Assembly: GCA_964058845.1 (NCBI GenBank)
Contig: CAXKVR010000128.1
Span: forward strand, 62,001-126,000
Direction of reading: 5' to 3'
Length of the DNA: 64,000 nt
From: Carex sylvatica
Taxonomy: Eukaryota; Streptophyta; Magnoliopsida; Poales; Cyperaceae
The stretch's first letter is position 1, and each line of letters opens with the position of its first letter. Of this stretch, positions 55,251 to 64,000 are shown one piece after another. A program made the position numbers and the translations under genes. The notes under the pieces were generated by a model, which ran no database searches, had not been told where the DNA came from, and saw nothing but the letters and a program-made list of their open reading frames with translations.

Positions 55251-55558
55251 TAAAAATAAGAAAGCTCATTCAAAAAATTTAAGAAATCGTCCAGCAAGCA
55301 CATCTTCAAGCAACTAAAGCTCATATCATTTCTTTCCAGACCAAAAATACATTAATTTTGCATAATTGTACCTTTGAAAATAACATATAGACGTTAACAA
55401 TTAAGGATTAATCAGAGAAAAAAAAAAACGACCTTTGCACTTTCCTTTAGATGTATCGTTTATCTCATTGCAATATATTCTCTTATGTCTTTCTTTCTTA
55501 ATTAAACAAGCTGTACATTTATTGCAAAAAGATAAGAAATAAAGTCTAAGGCCAAATT
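55251..55558. other. No gene seen
   Basis: AT-rich spacer ending at the Gypsy insertion site; AAATT (55554-55558) is the left member of the presumed 5-bp target duplication. Confidence 0.4.
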
Positions 55559-58183
55559 TGTGACATTATGAATTTTATAATAAATATTCTATACTGACTG
55601 ATTGAGTTAAGGCGTCACGAATCGAATTATAAATATAGAAAAACGGTCCAGTGCGGATGGATGACCCGCACTGCGGGTGGCTTCACCCGCACTGGGACAA
55701 GTTCTTTAATAAACGGCTGTGATTTTCACTGGGTGCGGATGGTAGTGCGGATGGGAATCCGCAGTGCGGGTGAGTTCTGTACTCTTCTGAAAATTTCGCT
55801 AAGTACTGAATGCGGATGGGAGCACCCGCACTGAGCTCAGTGCGTCCGCACTAGGCTCGGACTTTTTCCTGCGTCTTGAGTGCGGCTGGACGGATCCGCA
55901 GTGCGGATGATTGATCCGCACTGGGGTGTGTTTGTTATTTGCGTAATGAATGCGGCTGGATGGATCCGCAGTGCGGATGGTTGGTCCGCACTGGGGTCTG
56001 TATTTCTGTTATTCTTGTTATTTTGAGGGACTTAATTGCAAAATGGATAAAATAAACATCTTCTCTCTTTCTCTTTCATCTTTTAATAAATAAAACATTA
56101 CATAAAGGGCCTATTTGTAATAAATATTTTCAAGTTTGTTAATAACTAAAAGTTGGAGGGTTTATGTGCAAAAATTCCAATTAATAATCAAAAACCCTTC
56201 TTCTCATTTCATTTCACCGTAATAATTGAAAGAAATTTCGTAAGGAGCTAGGTTTAGGCCGAAGAAAAAGAGAAAGAGAGAGAGAGAGAGAAATTGAGCG
56301 CGGAATCTGATCGAACTGACCGGAAAATCGAGATTCGAGCTGAATTGACGATCCTTGATCGAATAGAAAGCTTCAATTTGGTATATCTTTCTCCATTCTT
56401 GAAAACCCTAATTTATTCGATTTATTCGATTTGTCATGATTTCGGTTGAAACTTGTGATTAGGGTTTCGTAATCGAGTTCTAGCTCGATTAGTTGTTAAT
56501 TTGTGATAATTGATACGATGTATCTTCCTTTTCTCTTGGAAACCCTAATTTCATTTGATTTGTTATATTTTGGTCAAATTCGAAGTCGAATTTGATTTGA
56601 AATGTTATAACTCGATAATCGGATTGATTTGTTTGTGGAATTTGGAATTGAACTAGGGTTTTGGGGTTGGATTGAAATGGAAAGGAATTGTGATAGTTTT
56701 AAGTGAAACTCTGGAAATTGTTGGAATTAATCGAGTTATAACTTCGTAAAACATATCGAGGCATGTTGTTTATTCAGAACTACCAATTGAATTGGAATTC
56801 GAATTAGGGTTTGGTAATGGTGTTGACCTATCCGATATTAATCGAACGCGTTAATCGAATTTAACGTGTAAAATAGGTGGTAATCATACGAGGCAAAGGA
56901 TTTCTGGATCGTTCGAGACGCCTGAGCCTTAGTCGAGCGTGCTATTACTCAGGTGCGGGGTTTCTGGACTTGTTTGATATTTTCTATTCAGAAATTAAAC
57001 TGTGTTTTGATTTATGTGCATTGCATTGCCCAAATAAAATGAAACTCGAATTGTTTTATCTGATTGATTTGCATGCTGGTATGGTTATTATTTGTGTTGA
57101 TCTGAATGATCTGATTTTGGAATTAAAGTCACCGTGCTTTATATCACCATCGGTTGGTGGATATGGTATTATTGTCATCCACCGTGATGACGTCACTCAG
57201 GGAGTGAATCCGGATTTGTCAAGTCTATGCATGGACTGTGACGCCCAGTATTCTAAAGCTTTAGATCGTCTGACCTTCGGCAGTTCCCAGTACCGGTTGG
57301 GACGAAGGGTAAGTTACTTTGTACTATGATTTTGGATGTGGTGACTGTGTATCGGATGGCATTACCCAGGGGGTATTGCGTTTGGATGGTCAGTTGGATT
57401 TATATGGATTTCCGGATATGAATTAGAACCAGACTTTTAATTAAACAGTTAAGCCTGTAATTACAGATGAGTGTCATGAGAAAAGGTTTTACCTGGTACA
57501 GCCGTCTGTAGGTGTCTGTAACCCTACAGATGAGTGGGAACGAATTGGGGTCCAGTTTGGTGGAACATCTGTAGTTACTACCAGATATTCTGAAATCGAG
57601 TTAAACCAAATATTGTGTGCTTGAATTTCATCTTGGCAATTCCTGATTTGTGATTTCATTTGAATGAATGTTGTCGGGTTTGTGTATTCATGTTTATATA
57701 TGATTATAAACTGATTTGAGCTATATTTGTGTTTACTTTTTGAATATAATCTGTGATTGCAAGTCCAGGGACGATATGTGGTAAATTATCGCACTGAGAA
57801 TTCAATTCTCATCCCCTCTTTTGGGTTACTTTTTCAGGTTCCGGTTCGGCGGATCCGAGAGAGACACGAGGTCGGTAGGCCTGGTTTTCACCGCTGCTTA
57901 GCTGTCTGGTATTGTGACTAGAGACATGTATAGATTTATGTTTTGATTGTATATATATATGTGTTCTCTATGTCATTTGGTGATACGTATCCATCGAGAT
58001 ACGGATTTTGTATGATATTACCTGACCAGTTGGGATTTATGAACTGTTTTTCTTAGTTATTTGTTTGTTTTGTTGGTGTGTTTTACTTTCTATTATATCG
58101 TACTTGCCTTGTAGGCATACGGGCAACCGTATGTCTACGGCAGGAGGCACCCGTCACGCCTCGTGGGGCCGCGGGGTGTGACA
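55559..58183 (+). repeat. 5' LTR of Gypsy family A (2625 bp)
   Basis: TGTGACATTATG... to ...GGGTGTGACA; both ends are confirmed by the solo copy with its target duplication. It includes the GC-rich module (55647-56003), a (GA)n tract (56270-56290) and an open stretch of 150 codons (56877-57329) that is also open in the solo LTR. Confidence 0.95.
55647..56003. repeat. GC-rich palindromic module in family A LTR
   Basis: Repeated words GTGCGGATGG, CCGCACTGCGGGTG, GATCCGCAGTGCGGATG and ATCCGCACTGGGG, many able to pair with neighbours. Copies are in the solo LTR (26130-26492, reversed), the 3' LTR (63238-63594) and the unrelated Athila/Tat-type LTR (39549-39851). Confidence 0.88.
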
Positions 58184-58195
58184 GGTCTCCTTTGG

Positions 58196-58207
58196 TGGTA
58201 TCAGAGC
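58196..58207 (+). other. tRNA-Met primer binding site
   Basis: TGGTATCAGAGC, 12 bases after the LTR end; complementary to the 3' end of initiator tRNA-Met. Confidence 0.9.
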
Positions 58208-58334
58208 ATGGTTTAGAACCTGAACCAGACTTGTTTGGATACGAGAGTGGTATACGTATTAATGGGGTCGTCGCGACTATACGAATTTCGTATGATATAT
58301 CGAATATTATAAACTAACTGTGTTTATTCAGAAA

Positions 58335-61300
58335 ATGGAAACACCACACCGAGGTAGAGGCAGACCTCGGAGGAATCAGGAATTGATTATCGAGCCGGCT
58401 GTGGATCAGGCTGGAGCAGGTCCAGCTGGTGCTGAGGGAGCTGGTGGCGCTGGAGGAGCGCCAGGTAGAGACCGGGACATAGATGACCGGCTGATTGCGG
58501 CCTACGAGAGAGGTCGCCAAGCAGAAATGCGGGATGCAGCACCGGTGGTTCGCGGTGGTGCACCCGAAGAGTTCAGAAGGTTGTATGACTCGTTTCTGCG
58601 CTTGAATCCGCCGCGCTATGATGGAACCGGCGGGTATGCGGCAGCCGAGGAATGGCTGGCGCAAATAAATGCAAAGCTGAATTTATGCCGCGCACCTGAG
58701 AATGATAAAGTAGAGGTAACTGAGCAACAATTGGAGGGTGATGCAAGGTTCTGGTGGGACGGGGCCCGACGCAGTTATGTCGGGGAGGAAGCGAGGATTC
58801 CGTGGGAATGGTTTGAACAGCAGTTCAACCGGAGGTTTCTGAGCAATATTCAACGTGAAGCGTTGCGGAGAAAGTTTCTGGAATTGAGGCAAAATGGGCG
58901 TCCGGTGGGGGATTATAATAGTGAGTTTCTGGCGTTGTCGCGTTATGCATCAGACATTCAGAATGACGCGGCAAGGTATCACAGGCATTACTTGGATGGT
59001 TTGGATGGAAATATCTCGATGATTGTTGATACTCCGACTGCTACGGAGTTGCAATCTATGATGGATCATGCAGAACAGATAGAGATGCATGGTAAGCGGA
59101 GGAAAGAGCAACTGACCGAAAGAAATGTAAAACAGAAGGATGCTCAGAGTGGGCAAATGTCGAGGTCGAGGGGAGGACCATCATTTGCTAGACCCCCTCG
59201 GTCGAATATGGTGCCGAGACCCCCGTTTAGACAGATTTCTATGCCGGGTTTTAGACCGGTGATTCCTTCGCAATGGTGTCGATCGTGCAATCAAGCGCAC
59301 GATGAGGTTGAGTGTAGGTGCAAGACTAGCGCTTGTTTCATATGTGGTAGCGCGGGACATTGGGCGAGGGAGTGCCCGAATGCGCTTATGAGGATGCGAG
59401 GCGCTGGTAGCGCGGGAGGGTCCGCTAGCGTTGGGCGCGGAGCGCCAACGTGGCGTGGACGTGGTGCATCTCAAGCTGGCGGGGCTAGCGCTAGCAGGGC
59501 TAGTAGCGCCGGTAGTGTCGGCAGGGTTAGCGGTGTCGGCAGCGTCGGCAGGAACGATGGCAGGGCGGCGGCGAATGCGCTTAACATTGCTGGAACTTCG
59601 CGCAACGCTGCAACTGCGCTGGGAGATGGCCAGACTGACGTCATGACAGGTATACTCTCTATATCTGATCAGGATGCGTATTGTTTGATTGATACGGGGT
59701 GCAGCCATTCTATTGTGTCGAGGGAATTGGTAGAAAAAGGGAATTGGCCAATTGAGACGTGTAATCAAGTTGTAAATGTTCAAACCCCGTTTGGTTCAAC
59801 CGATCAAGGAATCACTTTATGCCGAAACCGAAAGATTAAGATAGATGGAAGAGAGTTCGAGGCGGACTTGTTGGTGATGGAGATTACCGGCTACGACGTG
59901 TTATTGGGTATGGACTGGTTGACGAGACACGCTGCTACTATTGATTGTCCGCATCGTCGGATTCATTTCGCGAATTCAAGAGGTATGTCTTGCATACTCA
60001 ATTGTAGAGAAATTGGGAAACTAACACCGTGTATTTCGGCTGTAGAGATGAAACATTTGTTAGAATCAGGGTGTGATGCTTACTTGGCGGCCGTGGTTTA
60101 TGTGTCTGCGGCAGTTCCAGAAATCAGCACCATTCCGGTGGTTTCGGAATTTGTGGATGTATTTTCGGAAGAGATTGTAGGGTTGCCACCTGAACGAGAA
60201 GTGGAGTTCGGTATCGAACTGGTACCGGGCACAACACCGATTTCAAAAGCGCCGTATCGAATGGCACCGGCAGAACTGAAAGAACTCAAGGCACAGTTGG
60301 AAGATATGTTGGAGAGTGGATTTATCAGACCTAGCACGTCACCATGGGGCGCGCCAGTGTTGTTTGTCAAGAAGAAAGATGGAACATTGCGGTTATGTAT
60401 TGATTACCGCGAGCTGAACAAGGTAACTGTGAAAAATAAATATCCGTTACCTCGGATTGACGATCTGTTTGATCAGTTACAGGGATCCTCAATATATTCA
60501 AAGATTGATCTGAGAACAGGGTATCACCAGCTGAGAATACGGCCGAGCGATGTGGATAAGACAGCGTTCCGTACAAGGTACGGGCATTATGAATACCTGG
60601 TTATGCCGTTTGGGCTGACGAACGCACCGGCAGCGTTCATGGACTTGATGCACCGTGTGTTTCACGATCTGTTGGATTCTACAGTTGTGGTGTTCATTGA
60701 TGATATACTGGTGTATTCGCGTTCGCGAGAAGAACATGAGGTACATCTTCGAATTGTGTTGCAAAGATTGCGTGAACATCAGTTATTCGCAAAGTTGTCG
60801 AAATGTGAATTTTGGTTGGAGGAAGTTGCATTTTTGGGGCATGTGGTTTCTGAAAAAGGGTTAGCGGTAGATTCCGAAAAGATTCGGGCTGTGACAGATT
60901 GGAAAAGGCCAGAGACAGTTACTGAAATTCGCAGCTTTCTGGGGTTAGCCGGGTACTACAGGAGATTTGTACTCGGGTTTTCGCGGTTAGCCGCGCCACT
61001 TACAAAATTGTTGCACAAAGGCGTGAAATTTGATTGGGGTACCGCGCAAGATAAAAGTTTTGAGGAATTGAAGAGTCGGCTGGTATCCGCGCCAGTTCTT
61101 GCTATGCCGACTGCTGATAAAGAGTACACGGTTTACACCGATGCATCTCGATTGGGTTTGGGTTGCGTATTGATGCAAGATGATCATGTAATTGCCTACG
61201 CATCTCGGCAATTGCGACCGCACGAGCAAAACTACCCGACGCATGATTTGGAGTTAGCGGCGGTGATATTTGCGCTAAAGATTTGGCGGCATTACTTGTA

Positions 61301-63098
61301 TGGCGTGAAATGCCGAATCTATACTGATCATCAAAGTCTGAAATACATCTTCACGCAAAAGGAGTTAAATTTGAGACAAAGGCGGTGGTTAGAATTGATG
61401 AAAGACTATGACTTGGATATCCAGTATCATGCAGGAAAAGCGAACAGTGTAGCAGATGCATTGAGCAGAAAGAGTCAGGTAAACCTGGCGTCGGTGATTA
61501 CAAGTGAAACGCATCTTCTCGAGGAAATGCGCAGAATGGAAATACATGTTGGCGCGTCACGCGAATTAGCGTTGGAAGTTGCATCTAAATGTAATAGAAG
61601 TGAGGTTGGGACTAGCGCAACTGCAATGGCGTCGGTTGTGCTAGCAGCGGTTGAAATCCGATCGAAATTATACGAGCAGATTCGTGCAGAGCAACAGAAT
61701 GATCCGAGATGTCAGAAATTCAAACTGCACTATGAGTCAAATGCAGATTCACCGTTTCAAGTTCAAGGAGATGGCATCTTGCGGTTTCACGACCGCATTT
61801 GTGTACCAAGTAATTCAGAGTTGAAAGATCTGATTTTGTCAGAGGCGCACAATTCGGGATACGCTATCCATCCGGGAGAGGTAAAGATGTATCAAGATCT
61901 AAAGAGGTATTTTTGGTGGCCAAAGATGAAAAAGGAAGTACAAAGGTACGTTGAAAAGTGTCAAATATGTCAGCAAGTTAAAGCGGATCGGCAGAGAAAA
62001 GCAGGATTGCTAAGACCGCTGGAAATACCTACAAGGAAGTTTGAATCAATCACAATGGATTTCGTAAGTGGATTTCCGAGAACTATCGGAAGGTATAATA
62101 CAGTTTGGGTGATTGTGGATCGGTTAACGAAGATAGCGCATTTCATTCCGCTTCGAATTGAAACATCTGGGCCAGAATTGGCGGAATTGTTCCTGAAATA
62201 TCAGTTCAAGTACCATGGTTGCTCGCGCAATATTATTTCTGACCGAGATCCTCGGTTCACTTCTCATTTCTGGGAGAGTTTTCAAGAAACAATGGGTACC
62301 AAGTTGAGATTTAGCACTGCGCACCATCCTCAGACTGACGGTCAGTCTGAGCGTACCATTCAGACACTAGAAGACATGTTGCGCTCCTGCGCGCTATGTT
62401 TACAAGGTTCGTGGGTTGATCATTTGTATCTGGTGGAGTTTGCGTATAACAACAGTTATCATTCGAGCATTGGTATGTCACCGCAAGAGGCGCTGACAGG
62501 GCAGCAATGCCGTACTCCATTGTGGTGGGGACCAGCGGGTACCTATCCACCTACAGGGCCGCAAATGTTAGAAGAAATTGCTGAGAAAACAAAGATGGTT
62601 TTGAGTCGGCTCAAGTCGGCTCAAGAAAGGCAAAAGAAATATGCGGATGTTCACCGAAGACCGTTGGAATTTCAAGAAAGTGATCACGTATGGCTTCGAG
62701 TTTCGCCTGTCAGAGGCGTGCATCGATTTGGTGTTTCGGGCAAGCTAAGTCCTCGATATATTGGGCCGTTCCAGATTTTACGACGAGTTGGACCGGTTGC
62801 ATACGAGCTTGCACTACCACCAGCGTTGGACCGGGTTCATCCGGTATTCCATGTATCACAGCTACGCAGATATGTGCGAGATCCGTCGCATTGTATTGAT
62901 CACTCGGGTTTACACGTACAAGATGATCTGACATATCAAGAAGAACCAATGCAGATATTGGATCGAAAAGAGCAACGACTACGAAGCAAAGTGATTCGGC
63001 TCGTGTTGGTAAAATGGGGACGCCATTCCGATAAGGAAGCGACGTGGGAGCTCGAAGAGAGCATCCGAGAAAAGTATCCGGAATTATTCGACAATTAA
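58335..63098 (+). CDS. gag-pol: Gag-Pol polyprotein of Tekay-type chromovirus
   Basis: 1587 codons, no stop or frameshift; the start is the first ATG of the frame. Gag (about 85-270), CCHC knuckle C334-x2-C337-x4-H342-x4-C347, a Gly/Ser/Ala-rich linker, aspartic protease with DTG at 453-455, reverse transcriptase with FIDD (787-790), RNase H with YTDAS (D936), integrase zinc finger H1172/H1179/C1209/C1212 and catalytic D1242, D1303, E1339 (spacing D-60-D-35-E), then a C-terminal chromodomain-like segment (about 1540-1587; [19 protein letters not shown]). The chromodomain marks the chromovirus branch and guides insertion to marked chromatin. All catalytic residues expected in the family are present. 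Codon use is more GC-rich than the surrounding DNA. Confidence 0.96.
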   Translation: METPHRGRGRPRRNQELIIEPAVDQAGAGPAGAEGAGGAGGAPGRDRDIDDRLIAAYERGRQAEMRDAAPVVRGGAPEEFRRLYDSFLRLNPPRYDGTGGYAAAEEWLAQINAKLNLCRAPENDKVEVTEQQLEGDARFWWDGARRSYVGEEARIPWEWFEQQFNRRFLSNIQREALRRKFLELRQNGRPVGDYNSEFLALSRYASDIQNDAARYHRHYLDGLDGNISMIVDTPTATELQSMMDHAEQIEMHGKRRKEQLTERNVKQKDAQSGQMSRSRGGPSFARPPRSNMVPRPPFRQISMPGFRPVIPSQWCRSCNQAHDEVECRCKTSACFICGSAGHWARECPNALMRMRGAGSAGGSASVGRGAPTWRGRGASQAGGASASRASSAGSVGRVSGVGSVGRNDGRAAANALNIAGTSRNAATALGDGQTDVMTGILSISDQDAYCLIDTGCSHSIVSRELVEKGNWPIETCNQVVNVQTPFGSTDQGITLCRNRKIKIDGREFEADLLVMEITGYDVLLGMDWLTRHAATIDCPHRRIHFANSRGMSCILNCREIGKLTPCISAVEMKHLLESGCDAYLAAVVYVSAAVPEISTIPVVSEFVDVFSEEIVGLPPEREVEFGIELVPGTTPISKAPYRMAPAELKELKAQLEDMLESGFIRPSTSPWGAPVLFVKKKDGTLRLCIDYRELNKVTVKNKYPLPRIDDLFDQLQGSSIYSKIDLRTGYHQLRIRPSDVDKTAFRTRYGHYEYLVMPFGLTNAPAAFMDLMHRVFHDLLDSTVVVFIDDILVYSRSREEHEVHLRIVLQRLREHQLFAKLSKCEFWLEEVAFLGHVVSEKGLAVDSEKIRAVTDWKRPETVTEIRSFLGLAGYYRRFVLGFSRLAAPLTKLLHKGVKFDWGTAQDKSFEELKSRLVSAPVLAMPTADKEYTVYTDASRLGLGCVLMQDDHVIAYASRQLRPHEQNYPTHDLELAAVIFALKIWRHYLYGVKCRIYTDHQSLKYIFTQKELNLRQRRWLELMKDYDLDIQYHAGKANSVADALSRKSQVNLASVITSETHLLEEMRRMEIHVGASRELALEVASKCNRSEVGTSATAMASVVLAAVEIRSKLYEQIRAEQQNDPRCQKFKLHYESNADSPFQVQGDGILRFHDRICVPSNSELKDLILSEAHNSGYAIHPGEVKMYQDLKRYFWWPKMKKEVQRYVEKCQICQQVKADRQRKAGLLRPLEIPTRKFESITMDFVSGFPRTIGRYNTVWVIVDRLTKIAHFIPLRIETSGPELAELFLKYQFKYHGCSRNIISDRDPRFTSHFWESFQETMGTKLRFSTAHHPQTDGQSERTIQTLEDMLRSCALCLQGSWVDHLYLVEFAYNNSYHSSIGMSPQEALTGQQCRTPLWWGPAGTYPPTGPQMLEEIAEKTKMVLSRLKSAQERQKKYADVHRRPLEFQESDHVWLRVSPVRGVHRFGVSGKLSPRYIGPFQILRRVGPVAYELALPPALDRVHPVFHVSQLRRYVRDPSHCIDHSGLHVQDDLTYQEEPMQILDRKEQRLRSKVIRLVLVKWGRHSDKEATWELEESIREKYPELFDN

Positions 63099-63133
63099 GG
63101 TACGAAATCAAGTTCAGCGGAATGAACTTCATT

Positions 63134-63149
63134 TTAAGGGGGGGAGAAA
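63134..63149 (+). other. Polypurine tract
   Basis: AAGGGGGGGAGAAA directly before the 3' LTR; plus-strand priming site. Confidence 0.88.
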
Positions 63150-64000
63150 TGTGACATTATGAATTTTATAATAAATATTCTATACTGACTGATTGAGTTA
63201 AGGCGTCACGAATCGAATTATAAATATAGAAAAACGGTCCAGTGCGGATGGATGACCCGCACTGCGGGTGGCTTCACCCGCACTGGGACAAGTTCTTTAA
63301 TAAACGGCTGTGATTTTCACTGGGTGCGGATGGTAGTGCGGATGGGAATCCGCAGTGCGGGTGAGTTCTGTACTCTTCTGAAAATTTCGCTAAGTACTGA
63401 ATGCGGATGGGAGCACCCGCACTGAGCTCAGTGCGTCCGCACTAGGCTCGGACTTTTTCCTGCGTCTTGAGTGCGGCTGGACGGATCCGCAGTGCGGATG
63501 ATTGATCCGCACTGGGGTGTGTTTGTTATTTGCGTAATGAATGCGGCTGGATGGATCCGCAGTGCGGATGGTTGGTCCGCACTGGGGTCTGTATTTCTGT
63601 TATTCTTGTTATTTTGAGGGACTTAATTGCAAAATGGATAAAATAAACATCTTCTCTCTTTCTCTTTCATCTTTTAATAAATAAAACATTACATAAAGGG
63701 CCTATTTGTAATAAATATTTTCAAGTTTGTTAATAACTAAAAGTTGGAGGGTTTATGTGCAAAAATTCCAATTAATAATCAAAAACCCTTCTTCTCATTT
63801 CATTTCACCGTAATAATTGAAAGAAATTTCGTAAGGAGCTAGGTTTAGGCCGAAGAAAAAGAGAAAGAGAGAGAGAGAGAGAAATTGAGCGCGGAATCTG
63901 ATCGAACTGACCGGAAAATCGAGATTCGAGCTGAATTGACGATCCTTGATCGAATAGAAAGCTTCAATTTGGTATATCTTTCTCCATTCTTGAAAACCCT
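63150..64000 (+). repeat. 3' LTR of Gypsy family A (first 851 bp)
   Basis: Starts TGTGACATTATG. It looks identical to 55559-56409 by eye and runs off the window; the GC-rich module is at 63238-63594. Confidence 0.95.

Larger units (their letters stand above)
55559..64000 (+). mobile_element. Tekay-type chromovirus (Gypsy family A), 3' end outside the window
   Basis: Order: 5' LTR 55559-58183, tRNA-Met primer site 58196-58207, Gag-Pol frame 58335-63098, polypurine tract 63134-63149, 3' LTR from 63150. No difference was noticed by eye between the first 851 bases of the two LTRs, and the whole polyprotein is open, so this is a young, possibly competent copy. Solo LTR and integrase relics of the same family occur at 23931-26575 and 48661-49142. 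Confidence 0.95.

Noticed and set aside
59181..59783. 200-codon minus-strand frame across Gag-Pol
   Set aside because: A shadow of the GC-rich Gly/Ala linker of the chromovirus polyprotein.

Overview
The window is nuclear DNA of a flowering plant, probably a eudicot. It is AT-rich, has spliced genes with GT-AG introns, and is dominated by plant-type transposable elements: LTR retrotransposons primed by tRNA-Met or tRNA-Asp, CACTA elements with 3-bp target duplications, L1-type LINE ends and foldback MITEs. There is no sign of an operon, CRISPR array or bacterial insertion sequence. The species cannot be named from the sequence.

Only two host genes look intact. A four-exon ZIP-family metal transporter (365 aa, + strand) lies at 8665-11253. 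A four-exon A-type (CYP71-clan) cytochrome P450 (530 aa, - strand) lies at 33911-36077. The ZIP locus has shed broken copies downstream: an inverted 5' end at 11930-13370, a forward exon 3-4 pseudogene followed by another inverted 5' end at 16262-17340, and a third inverted 5' end at 30990-31850. Two of these copies have been hit by poly(A)-type retroposons with clear target duplications.

Layout: 1-3.45 kb is an old LINE end split by a small retroposon and by a 2.6-kb CACTA element. 3.75-8.6 kb is a decayed tandem repeat region with several foldback MITEs, upstream of ZIP. 8.6-17.4 kb holds the ZIP gene, its fragments and a Copia relic. 17.4-21.5 kb is a series of MITEs and an AT-rich array. 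21.5-27.5 kb is a nest of LTR elements: internally deleted family B, with a solo LTR of Gypsy family A inside an inverted family B LTR. 27.5-30.9 kb has a retroposon tail, a palindrome, MITEs and more AT-rich array. 33.7-36.1 kb is the P450. 37.1-47.8 kb is a pair of nested CACTA elements; the inner one carries a succinate dehydrogenase SDH1 exon fragment and received a complete 7.7-kb Athila/Tat-type retroelement that encodes only Gag and protease. 48.6-55.5 kb has MITEs, microsatellites, an integrase relic and a one-ended CACTA. 55,559 to the window end is a complete-looking Tekay-type chromovirus (Gypsy family A) with an open 1587-aa Gag-Pol and a 3' LTR that runs off the window.

The least expected signal is a roughly 300-bp GC-rich module built of short palindromes around CCGCACTGCGG. 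It occurs in the LTRs of two unrelated retrotransposon families, in opposite orientation relative to their transcription, and again inside the Gag-protease reading frame of one of them.
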